This document shows, in pieces, positions 25,696-33,984 of a DNA stretch of 64,000 nucleotides. How positions within the stretch are numbered: the first letter of the stretch is position 1; every line of letters begins with the position of its first letter. This stretch comes from Lederbergia sp. NSJ-179. Lineage in GTDB: Bacteria > Bacillota > Bacilli > Bacillales > Bacillaceae_C. The stretch spans positions 62,001 through 126,000 of the forward strand of contig NZ_JALIFP010000007.1 of the NCBI RefSeq assembly GCF_022867885.1, read 5' to 3'. The position numbers and the translations under genes were made by a program. The notes under the pieces were generated by a model. The model was given only the letters and a program-made list of their open reading frames with translations, had not been told where the DNA came from and ran no database searches.

Positions 25696-27290
25696 TTCTC
25701 AATATTTACTAGTTCCAAGTACTGAGCATCTTTCAGCCCTTTTAAAGCTTTCAGGCCAACAAGGACTTCTCCTTCCGCCTTTTTATCAAGTGTGAGGACC
25801 ATGATCGCTTCTCCGCCAACATCTGTACGTCCAACCTGCATCGTGCCGATATTAATATCATAATCCCCAAGTGTTGAGCCGACACGGCCAATCATTCCCG
25901 GAATATCATGATGCTTGATATACAAAAGATTGCTTTCGGGACGAACATCGACGCGATAATCGTTCATTTTAACAATTCGAGAACCATAGCCATTTAAAAT
26001 CGTCGCCCCAATATTGGCTTTGTTTTCTCCTCGATGAAGGGTAACCTCGACATAAGAAGCAAATCCTTTGCTCTTCGGATTTTTAGAAACATTCGAGGCG
26101 ACACCTTGATCTTTTAACAGATGATGAGCATTAATCAAATTCACTGTATCGCCAAGATGGTGGGTTAAAACGCCCTTTAAGATATTTCGTGTTAATAGAT
26201 CTGTACTTTCCTTTGCTAGCTCCCCAGCATAGGCGATTTCCACATGATCAGGGGCTTCTTGTAATAATTGAATCGCAAGTGTACCCATTTGTTCGGCTAA
26301 TGTAAGGTATGGTTGCAATTTCTTCTGGGTTTCACCGGAAATTTGTGGCATGTTCACAGCATGACGAATCGATTGAGTTTCAAAAATATCAATGATTTCT
26401 TCACTTACTTCATGGGCCACTTTTTCTTGGGCTTCAACCGTCGATGCACCCAAATGCGGTGTGACAATCACATTTGGAGACCTGAGCAATTCCGTATTGG
26501 ATACGGGTTCTGTTTCAAATACATCAAGAGCAGCTCCAGCTACCTGACCAGAATGTAACGCACGGACAAGCGCCTCTTCTTCAATAATTCCGCCGCGCGC
26601 ACAGTTAATGATGCGAACGCCTGGCTTTGTTTTCGCTAAGTATTCATCATTGATTAATCCTTTTGTTTCTTTAATCAGAGGCGTATGAACCGTAATAAAA
26701 TCCGCTTCCGCAGCAATCTCATCTAATGAAGCTTTTGTGATTCCCATTTGATGAGCGCGGTCTTCTGTTAAATAAGGATCATAGCCAAGAATATTCATCC
26801 CGAAGCTCATCGCCCGATTCGCAACCTCTGTTCCAATTTTTCCCATACCAATAATACCAAGCGTTTTTTGGTACATTTCAACGCCTTTAAATGTATTTCT
26901 TTCCCATTTTCCTGCTGTCGTAGAGGCATGGGCGGCTGGAATATTTCGGGCAAGGGATAACATCATCGCCATTGTCAACTCTGCTGCTGAGATCGTATTC
27001 GCTCCTGGTGCGTTAATGACAATGATTCCTTTTTTCGTGGCGGCGTTAATATCAATATTATCCACCCCGACACCAGCACGGGCAATGACTTGTAATTTTT
27101 GCGCATTTTCGAGAATTTCCTCTGTGACTTGCGTTTGGCTCCGAACAATAAGGGCATCATACTCAGCGATCATTATCTTTAATTCCTCTGGAGAGAGTCC
27201 TGGTTTTTTATCGACGGAAAAATTAGAATGTTCATAGAGAGCCGTTAAACCTGTATCACTAATTGCATCTGAAACTAATACTTTATACAT
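25692..27290 (-). CDS. serA: D-3-phosphoglycerate dehydrogenase, SerA
   Basis: First enzyme of serine synthesis, oxidising 3-phosphoglycerate with NAD, 532 residues in the long form. The N-terminal half shows ARAGVGVDNIDINAA near residue 72, the Rossmann motif LGIIGMGKIGTEVA near 143, and catalytic residues in INCARGGIIEEEA (arginine), LDVFETEPV (glutamate) and TPHLGAST (histidine). An intervening domain follows, and a C-terminal ACT domain (IKHHDIPGMIGRVGS near 457) that binds serine for feedback control. The start follows AGGAGG. Expression is controlled by the upstream T-box leader. Confidence 0.95.
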   Translation of the reverse strand: MYKVLVSDAISDTGLTALYEHSNFSVDKKPGLSPEELKIMIAEYDALIVRSQTQVTEEILENAQKLQVIARAGVGVDNIDINAATKKGIIVINAPGANTISAAELTMAMMLSLARNIPAAHASTTAGKWERNTFKGVEMYQKTLGIIGMGKIGTEVANRAMSFGMNILGYDPYLTEDRAHQMGITKASLDEIAAEADFITVHTPLIKETKGLINDEYLAKTKPGVRIINCARGGIIEEEALVRALHSGQVAGAALDVFETEPVSNTELLRSPNVIVTPHLGASTVEAQEKVAHEVSEEIIDIFETQSIRHAVNMPQISGETQKKLQPYLTLAEQMGTLAIQLLQEAPDHVEIAYAGELAKESTDLLTRNILKGVLTHHLGDTVNLINAHHLLKDQGVASNVSKNPKSKGFASYVEVTLHRGENKANIGATILNGYGSRIVKMNDYRVDVRPESNLLYIKHHDIPGMIGRVGSTLGDYDINIGTMQVGRTDVGGEAIMVLTLDKKAEGEVLVGLKALKGLKDAQYLELVNIEK

Positions 27291-27447
27291 ATTGATTCAA
27301 TCCTCCTAGTTTTGTGAATTTTCTTTTTGTGTTAAAAAGCAGTTGCATTGTAAAAATGAAAACGTCCCCATAACAGACGCATGCGCCTAGTTATGAGGGA
27401 CGTGAGATCGTGGTGCCACCCTCGTTTACTGTATGAAAAACTCCTAG

Positions 27448-27656
27448 GTCTAGCTCCAGCGCCCAGCGACTAGCAAATTTACGGTTTCTTCCTACGATAA
27501 GTCAACATCGGTTCGTCCTTCGTCCTCACCGTGTTTCCTTTATCTCAGGCCAACAGGATGTTGGTCAGAACAGCGTTTCGCCAGGACGGCGCGAATTTAG
27601 CTGTTCATCCATATATTTAAATTTGTACGTCGCTAAACGGGCGCTTGCGCTTTTCT
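27448..27656 (+). repeat. Interspersed repeat, copy C, inside the serA T-box leader
   Basis: The same element as copy B and in the same orientation, from GTCTAGCTCCAGCGCCC to GTCGCTAAACGGGCGC and GCGCTTTT. It is full length and holds an RNA module. Its inverted ends could close the insert into a side structure, which may leave the T-box fold usable. Confidence 0.87.
27548..27606 (-). ncRNA. Bacillaceae-1-like RNA element, copy C
   Basis: GGCCAAC-AGGAT-GTTGGTC is followed by the outer stem GAACAGC/GCTGTTC around CGCC-AGGAC-GGCG. A G-to-T change (GCGTTTCGCC) weakens the inner stem by one pair relative to copy B. Since serA is read from the minus strand, this copy would appear in the serA leader RNA with RUCCU loops. 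Confidence 0.6.
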
Positions 27657-27837
27657 ATACAGCCTCGAGTAAGTTAACGGTTAGATCCGGGCATTGGCCA
27701 GTTCAGAAGTGCTAGGCTATTCTAAGTAAAAAACACCGGTTTTCACCAACCACCGATTCTCTAAAGGATTTTACTCAAGCCGTCTTCGTCGTTACTGATT
27801 GTTTATTTGAAAAATATTCCGTATAAATATACAGTGT

Positions 27838-27865
27838 ATTTTACCACAGAATCATAATGTTGCAA
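27838..27865 (-). promoter_or_regulatory. Sigma-A-type promoter for serA
   Basis: On the minus strand TTGCAA (27860-27865) and TAAAAT (27838-27843) are spaced 16 bases, just upstream of the T-box Stem I. Confidence 0.55.
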
Positions 27866-27975
27866 GAGGATTTTTGTAATTCATATTTTTTTCGGTATAT
27901 TTTGTCATGAACGATGCAAGAATTGGTAAAATGCAATATAGTATAGATAGATATAATTGGGAAGGGAGCATCATT

Positions 27976-28962
27976 ATGATACGATTTGGTGTTATTGGAA
28001 CGAATTGGATTACAGATTCATTGATTGAAGCGGCATTACATGTAAAAGAATTTCAATTAACAGCTGTCTATTCCCGCACTGAGGAGCAGGCAAAGAAATT
28101 TGCCGGTAAATATGGCGTTGATACAATTTTCACAGATATGGAAGAGATGGCTGCTAGTCATCAGATTGATGCTGTCTATATAGCCAGCCCGAATTCTTTT
28201 CATGCCAAACAATCATTGGTATTTTTGAATCAGGGAAAACATGTCTTATGTGAAAAGCCGATTGCCTCCAATCCTGCGGAACTAGAAAAGATGATTCAAG
28301 CAGCAAAAGAAAATAAAGTGGTATTAATGGAAGCTTTAAAAACAACCTTATTACCGAACTTTAAAGCCATTCAAGAGCATATACATAAAATTGGGCCGAT
28401 TCGAAGATATGATGCAAGTTACTGTAAATATTCTTCACGATATGACAGTTACCGAAATGGGACCATTTTAAATGCCTTTAATCCTCAGTTTTCGAATGGC
28501 TCGTTAATGGATCTAGGGATATATTGTTTATATCCAATGGTCGTGTTGTTTGGGGAACCGAAGGCCATAAAGGCAAATGCTGTTATGTTAGAATCTGGTG
28601 TGGATGGTAGTGGAAGTTTGCTTGTACAATATGATCATTTTGAAGCAGTGGTGACCCATTCCAAGATTATGAATGCTTATCGTCCATCCGAAATTCAAGG
28701 AGAGGAAGGGACGATCATTATCGACGAAATCTCCACACCTGAGCACATCACGATTCGATATCGACATGGTTACGAGGAAACGATCAGTCAAGCGTATGAC
28801 TATCCTTCTATGTATTATGAGGTGGAAGAATTTATTCGCGTCATTCAAAAAGGGGATTTGGAATCAACCGTGAATTCCCATCAAAATTCGATGCTGACGG
28901 CGCGTATCATGGAGGAAGCAAGGAAACAAATTGGTTTAATCTATCCTGCGGATAAGATTTAG
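27976..28962 (+). CDS. Gfo/Idh/MocA-family oxidoreductase, YulF-like
   Basis: A 328-residue dehydrogenase from ATG 27976, behind GAAGGGAG. The Rossmann start IRFGVIGTNWITDSLIEAA has the TNWITD variant seen in the Bacillus YulF group rather than GxGxxG. The EKP motif is HVLCEKPIASNP near residue 92. NGSLMDLGIYCLYPMVVLFG near residue 178 lies at the substrate site. It is not part of the 15-19 kb operon and stands near housekeeping genes. The function of the group is not settled, so no symbol is given. Confidence 0.8.
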   Translation: MIRFGVIGTNWITDSLIEAALHVKEFQLTAVYSRTEEQAKKFAGKYGVDTIFTDMEEMAASHQIDAVYIASPNSFHAKQSLVFLNQGKHVLCEKPIASNPAELEKMIQAAKENKVVLMEALKTTLLPNFKAIQEHIHKIGPIRRYDASYCKYSSRYDSYRNGTILNAFNPQFSNGSLMDLGIYCLYPMVVLFGEPKAIKANAVMLESGVDGSGSLLVQYDHFEAVVTHSKIMNAYRPSEIQGEEGTIIIDEISTPEHITIRYRHGYEETISQAYDYPSMYYEVEEFIRVIQKGDLESTVNSHQNSMLTARIMEEARKQIGLIYPADKI

Positions 28963-28999
28963 ACTTTATAGACTTTATCTGAAGAAAGCTGGTGAGGGA

Positions 29000-31102
29000 A
29001 TGAATAGGGAAAAGCTTTTCGTTCAAAAAAGCTTTTTTGAGACGTTTCTGCAAGACAAGGAAAAGGATTCACCTGTTTCTGTTTTAGGAAAACTATTTTT
29101 TCAGGAACAAAAGAAAACACAGGCCGATTTGACAGAGATTCGTTTTGCTCAAGGAGAGGTTTATTTCCATGCTCAGGATTATGAAACAGCTATTTTTAAA
29201 TGGGAAAATATTCATAATGAATGGGAACCATGGGCACGGAAAAATATGGCTGATGCCTATTTTGAATTAGATTTACATGAAACAGCAGAAGAAATCTATC
29301 AATCGATTACAACCGATTCACTTTTACTCAATACGGAAATTGCGCTTCAGTTATTTGGTTTATATATTTTGCAGAAGAATGATGTGGAAGCGAAGCAAAT
29401 GATTGCAAATGCTGTTTTAATTCATCCGGATTACCCGAATGTAACGAAATTGGCGCGCGCTTTTTTTGAAGAGCAAGAAGATTGGGAAAGTGCAGTAGAA
29501 TTGGCCGTAAATGAATCCATTCGCACGAAGAATAGAGAATGGTTTCAGATTCTTCAATCCTATATCGAAAAAGGACATCTATGTTTTGATCCTTCCTATT
29601 TCATACCTGTATTAGAAGTCATTTTCCCAATAGATAGGGAAAAATTTGATCAATTGACTCATTCCTTATGGCTAAGCTTTGAGGATCAAGGACAGTTATT
29701 ACAGTGGTTAAAAGAAATAAGCGCTTTGCTTCTGGCTTTAAAAATACCCGAAAAGCAGAGCTGGAGATACTTGCCAAATCTTTTTGAGGAAACGTATCGT
29801 AAATTGATGAGCAGTCATTTTCCTTTTCAGGATGTAGAAAAAATCATGCCGAGTTATTTAGAAGCCTGGTTAAAAACAGTGCAAATTCAAGGAGATTCTA
29901 TTGCAATGGCTGCTGTTTTGACATGGAATGACTATTTCCCTGGAAATATCAATCAAAGCATTGTTGAATGTGCAAAAACTTCTATTAGAAAAAACGAAAT
30001 TGACTTTGATTTGCGTAACGCTGTTCAAACGCTTATTCATGATATGGAAAATTGGGCCATCACAAATGGAATAGAGTTAGAAGACACTTCCCAAATGAGG
30101 AAGCAAAATGAACCAGAGGGAAAAGAGGATCTATCGAAATTATTAATTTTTTGTAAGAGATTGATCCATTATTACATGCAACAACAAGAAACATTAAAAA
30201 AGGAAATAACGGATTCAATTGATAAAGAAGAAGAAATCTCCGCAAAATTGCAAGGATCGATCAATCAACTGAAGGATATGGAGGAAGAAAGAACAAAAGA
30301 CCTTCGCGAGGCTTTTTTAGCAATCGGAAAAGAGATCAGAGCAACCTTGAACAAATCAGTTCCTGAGATAATAAAAAAGTCGGCAGATCTGATCAAAGAA
30401 GACTCAGAATTTCGTACGATTCATCTTGAATTAAATATGGACATGAACAATCGAATTCATGATTATATTCAGGAAACGGTCATGCCTTTTTATACGGCCT
30501 CACTTGAAAACTGGATTGATAATTCAAAAGGAAATCTTGAAGAGAGTCAAGCACAATTAAAAGAATGGGAAAATGGCTTCAATGAGTACTTGGAAGAAAA
30601 GCCTATTACACTTGATTGTGACTTTCAAATATTGGCTGATTGGCAGAGAGACGCAGAGCGGATGACGATTCCCATTCAAATCGATAAAGAAAATATTATG
30701 TTGCGGAGTACCCCGTCACAAATGTTATTAAAGGGAGCCGGAAAATTGTTGGGCAGTTTTTCTAAAAATAATGCTGTATTAGCAAGATCCTATCGTCATC
30801 TTATTCAAAATGAAAATTATGAAGAAATCTGCGAATCGATTGCAACGAGAATTTTGTATCAGTTTCAGTTGTTTGAAAAAGGAATTGATCGGGACGTCCA
30901 TCTTTTCTTTCGGGATCCTTTAGAAAACTTGCAAGCAGCGGTAGAGGAAATTCAAGCGGAAATTCAAGAAAATCAGTCTCGGCTGGAAAGGCTAGAACAG
31001 GATCCCGACTTATTATTGGGTCCCTTAAAGCTATTCCAATTGCAGTCACAACAATATGATTGGTTAAACGATGTAAAAATGGATCAAATAAGCACAGAAT
31101 AA
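29000..31102 (+). CDS. TPR and coiled-coil protein with dynamin-stalk-like C-terminus
   Basis: A 700-residue protein without signal peptide. TPR-like repeats occupy about residues 40-165 (AQGEVYFHAQDYETAIFKWE, then AYFELDLHETAEEIYQ). A helical middle part leads to a charged coiled coil at about 395-445. The C-terminal third (TIHLELNMDMNNRIHDYIQ near 475 and LLKGAGKLLGSFSKNNAVL near 580) resembles the helical stalk and membrane-paddle part of bacterial dynamin-like proteins. No P-loop GxxxxGKS is present, so a GTPase domain seems to be missing. It may be a membrane scaffold. Family placement is from memory of pattern only. Confidence 0.62.
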   Translation: MNREKLFVQKSFFETFLQDKEKDSPVSVLGKLFFQEQKKTQADLTEIRFAQGEVYFHAQDYETAIFKWENIHNEWEPWARKNMADAYFELDLHETAEEIYQSITTDSLLLNTEIALQLFGLYILQKNDVEAKQMIANAVLIHPDYPNVTKLARAFFEEQEDWESAVELAVNESIRTKNREWFQILQSYIEKGHLCFDPSYFIPVLEVIFPIDREKFDQLTHSLWLSFEDQGQLLQWLKEISALLLALKIPEKQSWRYLPNLFEETYRKLMSSHFPFQDVEKIMPSYLEAWLKTVQIQGDSIAMAAVLTWNDYFPGNINQSIVECAKTSIRKNEIDFDLRNAVQTLIHDMENWAITNGIELEDTSQMRKQNEPEGKEDLSKLLIFCKRLIHYYMQQQETLKKEITDSIDKEEEISAKLQGSINQLKDMEEERTKDLREAFLAIGKEIRATLNKSVPEIIKKSADLIKEDSEFRTIHLELNMDMNNRIHDYIQETVMPFYTASLENWIDNSKGNLEESQAQLKEWENGFNEYLEEKPITLDCDFQILADWQRDAERMTIPIQIDKENIMLRSTPSQMLLKGAGKLLGSFSKNNAVLARSYRHLIQNENYEEICESIATRILYQFQLFEKGIDRDVHLFFRDPLENLQAAVEEIQAEIQENQSRLERLEQDPDLLLGPLKLFQLQSQQYDWLNDVKMDQISTE

Positions 31103-31130
31103 CTTCAACGAAATTGGAACATAAAATGCG

Positions 31131-31334
31131 TGTTCAAAAAGGAGGATAAAAAGGACCAAGAAGTTCGAGGCGGTGTAGCTTTGAGCAGCGGACTTGTACA
31201 GGATGTACTGACTTCTGCGTTGCCCACAGGACGTGGGCGGTTTTAGCAGAAGATCCTTATCCTTATACATGAGCAGCGGAAAAGCAAGCCAACGAAGAAA
31301 TTCGCTTATGTCATTTTACTGGACTTTTTGAACA
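31131..31334. repeat. 204-base inverted-terminal-repeat element of a second type
   Basis: Ends TGTTCAAAAAG (31131-31141) and CTTTTTGAACA (31324-31334) are perfect inverted repeats. Inside, GAGCAGCGG occurs twice (about 31183 and 31270), bracketing a hairpin RNA module. The right part includes AAGCAAGCCAACGAAG. I recall similar short repeats in other Bacillaceae genomes. No coding frame. It fills most of the gap between the TPR gene and mgsA. Confidence 0.65.
31194..31252 (-). ncRNA. Bacillaceae-1-like RNA element, variant copy D
   Basis: The plus strand shows GTAC-AGGAT-GTAC and the outer stem CTTCTGC (31212-31218) with GCAGAAG (31246-31252) around GCCCAC-AGGAC-GTGGGC. The loops are the same as in the other copies, but both main stems are different in sequence and still pair. 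Confidence 0.55.
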
Positions 31335-31362
31335 TCCTCATAAAGGAGAAGTAGGAGACAAA

Positions 31363-31752
31363 ATGAAAATTGCCTTAATTGCTCATGATAAAAAGAAGGA
31401 CGATATGATACAGTTTACGACAGCTTATAAGCTGATTCTAGAAAACCATGAATTATTTGCAACAGGCACAACAGGGTTGAAAATTATAGAGGCGACCGGG
31501 CTATCAATCAACAGATTCCAATCAGGTCCACTTGGCGGTGATCAACAAATTGGTGCCTGCATTGCGGAAAATAAAATGGATATGATTATTTTTTTGCGAG
31601 ATCCGCTAACAGCCCAGCCACATGAACCAGATGTTTCTGCCTTAATGCGTCTCTGTGATGTATATGGTGTACCCCTTGCAACCAATATGGGCACAGCAGA
31701 AATTCTCATTCGCGGATTGGATCAAGGCTTCCTTGATTGGCGGCCAGAATGA
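31363..31752 (+). CDS. mgsA: Methylglyoxal synthase, MgsA
   Basis: Converts dihydroxyacetone phosphate to methylglyoxal and phosphate, bypassing lower glycolysis when phosphate is short. At 129 residues it has the normal length. The N-terminus [15 protein letters not shown], the phosphate-binding [10 protein letters not shown] and [12 protein letters not shown] (catalytic aspartate), and [15 protein letters not shown] are all family signatures. The start follows AGGAGAC. In Bacillus mgsA usually sits beside dapB; here it stands alone between repeat elements. Confidence 0.95.
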   Translation: MKIALIAHDKKKDDMIQFTTAYKLILENHELFATGTTGLKIIEATGLSINRFQSGPLGGDQQIGACIAENKMDMIIFLRDPLTAQPHEPDVSALMRLCDVYGVPLATNMGTAEILIRGLDQGFLDWRPE

Positions 31753-31786
31753 CGGTCAAGCAAGTGAGGGAGGGCATTCCAATATA

Positions 31787-31812
31787 GGGGAGGTCCTAGT
31801 CCTCTTTTTTCC
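31787..31812 (+). terminator. Terminator after mgsA
   Basis: GAGG (31790-31793) pairs with CCTC (31801-31804), followed by six T. The stem is short. Confidence 0.55.
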
Positions 31813-31889
31813 TATCTACATTTTGATAAACTGTCAATAGTAGCCAATGACGCTTCCCTCTTAAAATGATATACTAGGACTAGAATTTA

Positions 31890-31949
31890 GGCCTGCAAGA
31901 CACAGGTCACAAAGGCGTGGTGAAGGATGTCGCCAATTTAGCCTTTGAT
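31890..31949 (-). ncRNA. Diverged Bacillaceae-1-like element before the FtsH-like gene
   Basis: GGCCTG (31890-31895) pairs with CAGGTC (31903-31908). The outer stem AAAGGC (31911-31916) with GCCTTT (31941-31946) encloses TGGTGA-AGGATG-TCGCCA. It aligns base by base with the copy at 51607 read in reverse, but with changed stems. The first loop has lost AGGAY. It stands 13 bases before the ribosome site of the next gene and is not inside the larger repeat. Confidence 0.5.
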
Positions 31950-31975
31950 CCTTTAACAATGAAGGAGATGGAAGA

Positions 31976-33712
31976 TTGAAATCAGATTTCAAAATCACAA
32001 CGAAGGTCGCTCCTCTAGTCATTGGTTTGATTTTGATTGTAAGTCTAACGATTTGGGCTGTCGTATCCATTCATAAGGGCACTGTGATTCCATTTTCCTC
32101 CATAGAAAAAGTAATTCAAGCACAGAATGGAGAAATGGTTGATCTTAAAGAATTGGCAGATGGTACCATTTATATAAACACTCCTGAAGGGAAATATGTT
32201 TCTCATTTTCGTCCTAACAGTCCAAAAGTGGAAGAATTAGTAGAGAAATATAATGTTCAATATAAATATTCTGATGGATCTCAAGCAGGGAATTGGATTT
32301 TTGGTGGGTTGCTCGTAATTGTATTGGCTGCCGCCTTGTTTATTCAGAAAAAGGGTGGAATCGCGGGGGCGAAATTGAAACATAACACAGCAAAACCAAT
32401 GCCTCTTCCTTCGATTACAATGGAGGATATTGGTGGTTTACCTGAAGAAATGAAGGAAGAAATCTATCAGACTCTTGAAATTGTCAAAGACCCTGAGCGT
32501 TCAAAAAAAATAGGAATTACAGCACCGAAGGGTATTTTATTATACGGACCTCCAGGAACGGGGAAAACATTACTTGCCCAAGCGATGGCTCATGAGTTGG
32601 GAGCCAGTTTCTTTACGGCAAGTGGATCAGCCTTTACAGAATTATTTGTTGGGGTCGGTGCTTCTCGAATCAGGGGATTATTTGAAAATGCACGCAAATC
32701 TACACCTGCTGTGATTTTTATTGATGAGGTCGATGCACTTGCGGGAAAAAGGAAGCAGCATGGCGGGGAAGAGGCGGAAAAAACTTTAACAGAACTGCTT
32801 GTTCAACTAGATGGAGGACATAAGAATGAGGGGATTCTATTTATTGCTGCCACCAACCGTAAAGATATGCTAGATGATGCCTTTTTACGTCCAGGCAGGA
32901 TCGATTTTAGCTTCCATGTTCCATTGCCAGATATGAAAGGCCGGAAGGAAATCATTGATATTCATAGTAAGGACAAGCAACTCTCTGAAGAAGTTGTTGC
33001 TTCATTAGATACTCTTGCGGAGAGTACATCAGGCTTTTCCGGGGCTGAAATTAGTTCTTTGTTTGAATCGGCAAGTCGAAAGGCTGTTCGAGAAGGGCGA
33101 GATTTAGTTGGGATGGAAGATCTTGATTATGCGATTGATCGAACGATTCTTGGGTCCACATCTCGTGCCTTAAATGATCCCGAAACGAAGCGAAGAGTGG
33201 CGATTCATGAAGCTGGACATGCACTTGTACAAGCTTTAACAAAACCAAATTCAGTCCGAAAAGCGACAATTATTCCGCGTGGTCAAGCATTGGGATATGT
33301 GGCTCCAATCCAGAAAGAAATGCATTTATCAACAACAAGTGAGTTATTGGATCAGGTCAGTATGATTTTGGCAGGTGGAGTAGCAGAACGTCTTTATTTA
33401 GGAGAACATAGTATAGGCGTTAGTGGGGATGTCCAACAAGCAAAAAAAGTGTTAGAGGATATGGTTGACACAGGGATGCTTGAAGATGGATTCACCTTAA
33501 CCTTTGATCAACAAGATAAAGACATGAAAATGCAAGATCTATATAGGAAAGCTCTGGAAAAAACGGAACAGATCATAAAAGCCCATCAAGCTAAATATGA
33601 ACATTTAGTAGAAGTACTACTAAAGAAAGAAACTTTAGACGGTGATGAAGTTCAAGCGATTGTCAATAGAGGGAGTTTAGCAACGATGGAAGAAGCGTCG
33701 TCATATGTATAA
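31976..33712 (+). CDS. FtsH-family membrane AAA+ zinc protease (short paralogue)
   Basis: A 578-residue protease with a TTG start, eight bases after AAGGAG. Two N-terminal membrane helices (about residues 11-32 and 103-122) bracket a short extracellular domain. The AAA module has Walker A GPPGTGKT near residue 192, Walker B IFIDEVDA near 248, and the SRH region with ATNRKDMLDDAFLRPGRID. The protease domain has the zinc motif HEAGH near 412 and the third ligand in GVSGDVQQA near 482, so it looks catalytically complete. It lacks the long C-terminal tail of housekeeping FtsH and differs from it, so it is probably a second copy with a special substrate. Confidence 0.85.
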   Translation: MKSDFKITTKVAPLVIGLILIVSLTIWAVVSIHKGTVIPFSSIEKVIQAQNGEMVDLKELADGTIYINTPEGKYVSHFRPNSPKVEELVEKYNVQYKYSDGSQAGNWIFGGLLVIVLAAALFIQKKGGIAGAKLKHNTAKPMPLPSITMEDIGGLPEEMKEEIYQTLEIVKDPERSKKIGITAPKGILLYGPPGTGKTLLAQAMAHELGASFFTASGSAFTELFVGVGASRIRGLFENARKSTPAVIFIDEVDALAGKRKQHGGEEAEKTLTELLVQLDGGHKNEGILFIAATNRKDMLDDAFLRPGRIDFSFHVPLPDMKGRKEIIDIHSKDKQLSEEVVASLDTLAESTSGFSGAEISSLFESASRKAVREGRDLVGMEDLDYAIDRTILGSTSRALNDPETKRRVAIHEAGHALVQALTKPNSVRKATIIPRGQALGYVAPIQKEMHLSTTSELLDQVSMILAGGVAERLYLGEHSIGVSGDVQQAKKVLEDMVDTGMLEDGFTLTFDQQDKDMKMQDLYRKALEKTEQIIKAHQAKYEHLVEVLLKKETLDGDEVQAIVNRGSLATMEEASSYV

Positions 33713-33721
33713 AAATAAAGT

Positions 33722-33763
33722 CCAGTCTTCGTGGTCAAGAGGATCACAGGGACTGGGTTTTTT
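33722..33763 (+). terminator. Terminator after the FtsH-like gene
   Basis: CCAGTC (33722-33727) and GACTGG (33751-33756), with an inner GTGG/CCAC-like part, are followed by six T. Confidence 0.8.
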
Positions 33764-33856
33764 AATCGATTGATCATATGCAACAGCAATCTTTTATTCT
33801 AAACCTTCTATGAAACATACATAACAACAAAAAAGGTTGAAATTTTTTTGATATAA

Positions 33857-33884
33857 TTGTAACTTTTATGTAACGCATTATATT
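33857..33884 (+). promoter_or_regulatory. Possible promoter of the deacetylase gene
   Basis: TTGTAA (33857-33862) and TATATT (33879-33884), spaced 16 bases, lie about 100 bases before the deacetylase. Confidence 0.4.
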
Positions 33885-33984
33885 AAAATTGTAGTAGAAT
33901 TTTGTCGAAAGGGTTGCTAAATAGAAAAATCGCCCCAAAAAATAGTGACCGAGAAACAAAAATTTAGGAAGGTTTGTACATAGA

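Larger units (their letters stand above)
27355..27830 (-). promoter_or_regulatory. T-box leader (serine type) of serA, carrying a repeat insertion
   Basis: Read on the minus strand, Stem I elements come first: an AGTAAAAT segment, AGAGAAT, then GGTTGGTGAAAACCGG, and a probable specifier TCT (serine) at 27705-27707 followed by GAAC. The T-box AGGGTGGCACCACGATC lies at 27406-27422. The terminator pairs CGTCCC and CATAAC with GTTATG and GGGACG (about 27361-27402) before a T-run. Uncharged tRNA-Ser should favour antitermination. Between Stem I and the T-box a 209-base repeat (27448-27656) splits a CTGTAT/ATACAG stem that looks like Stem III. Confidence 0.88.
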
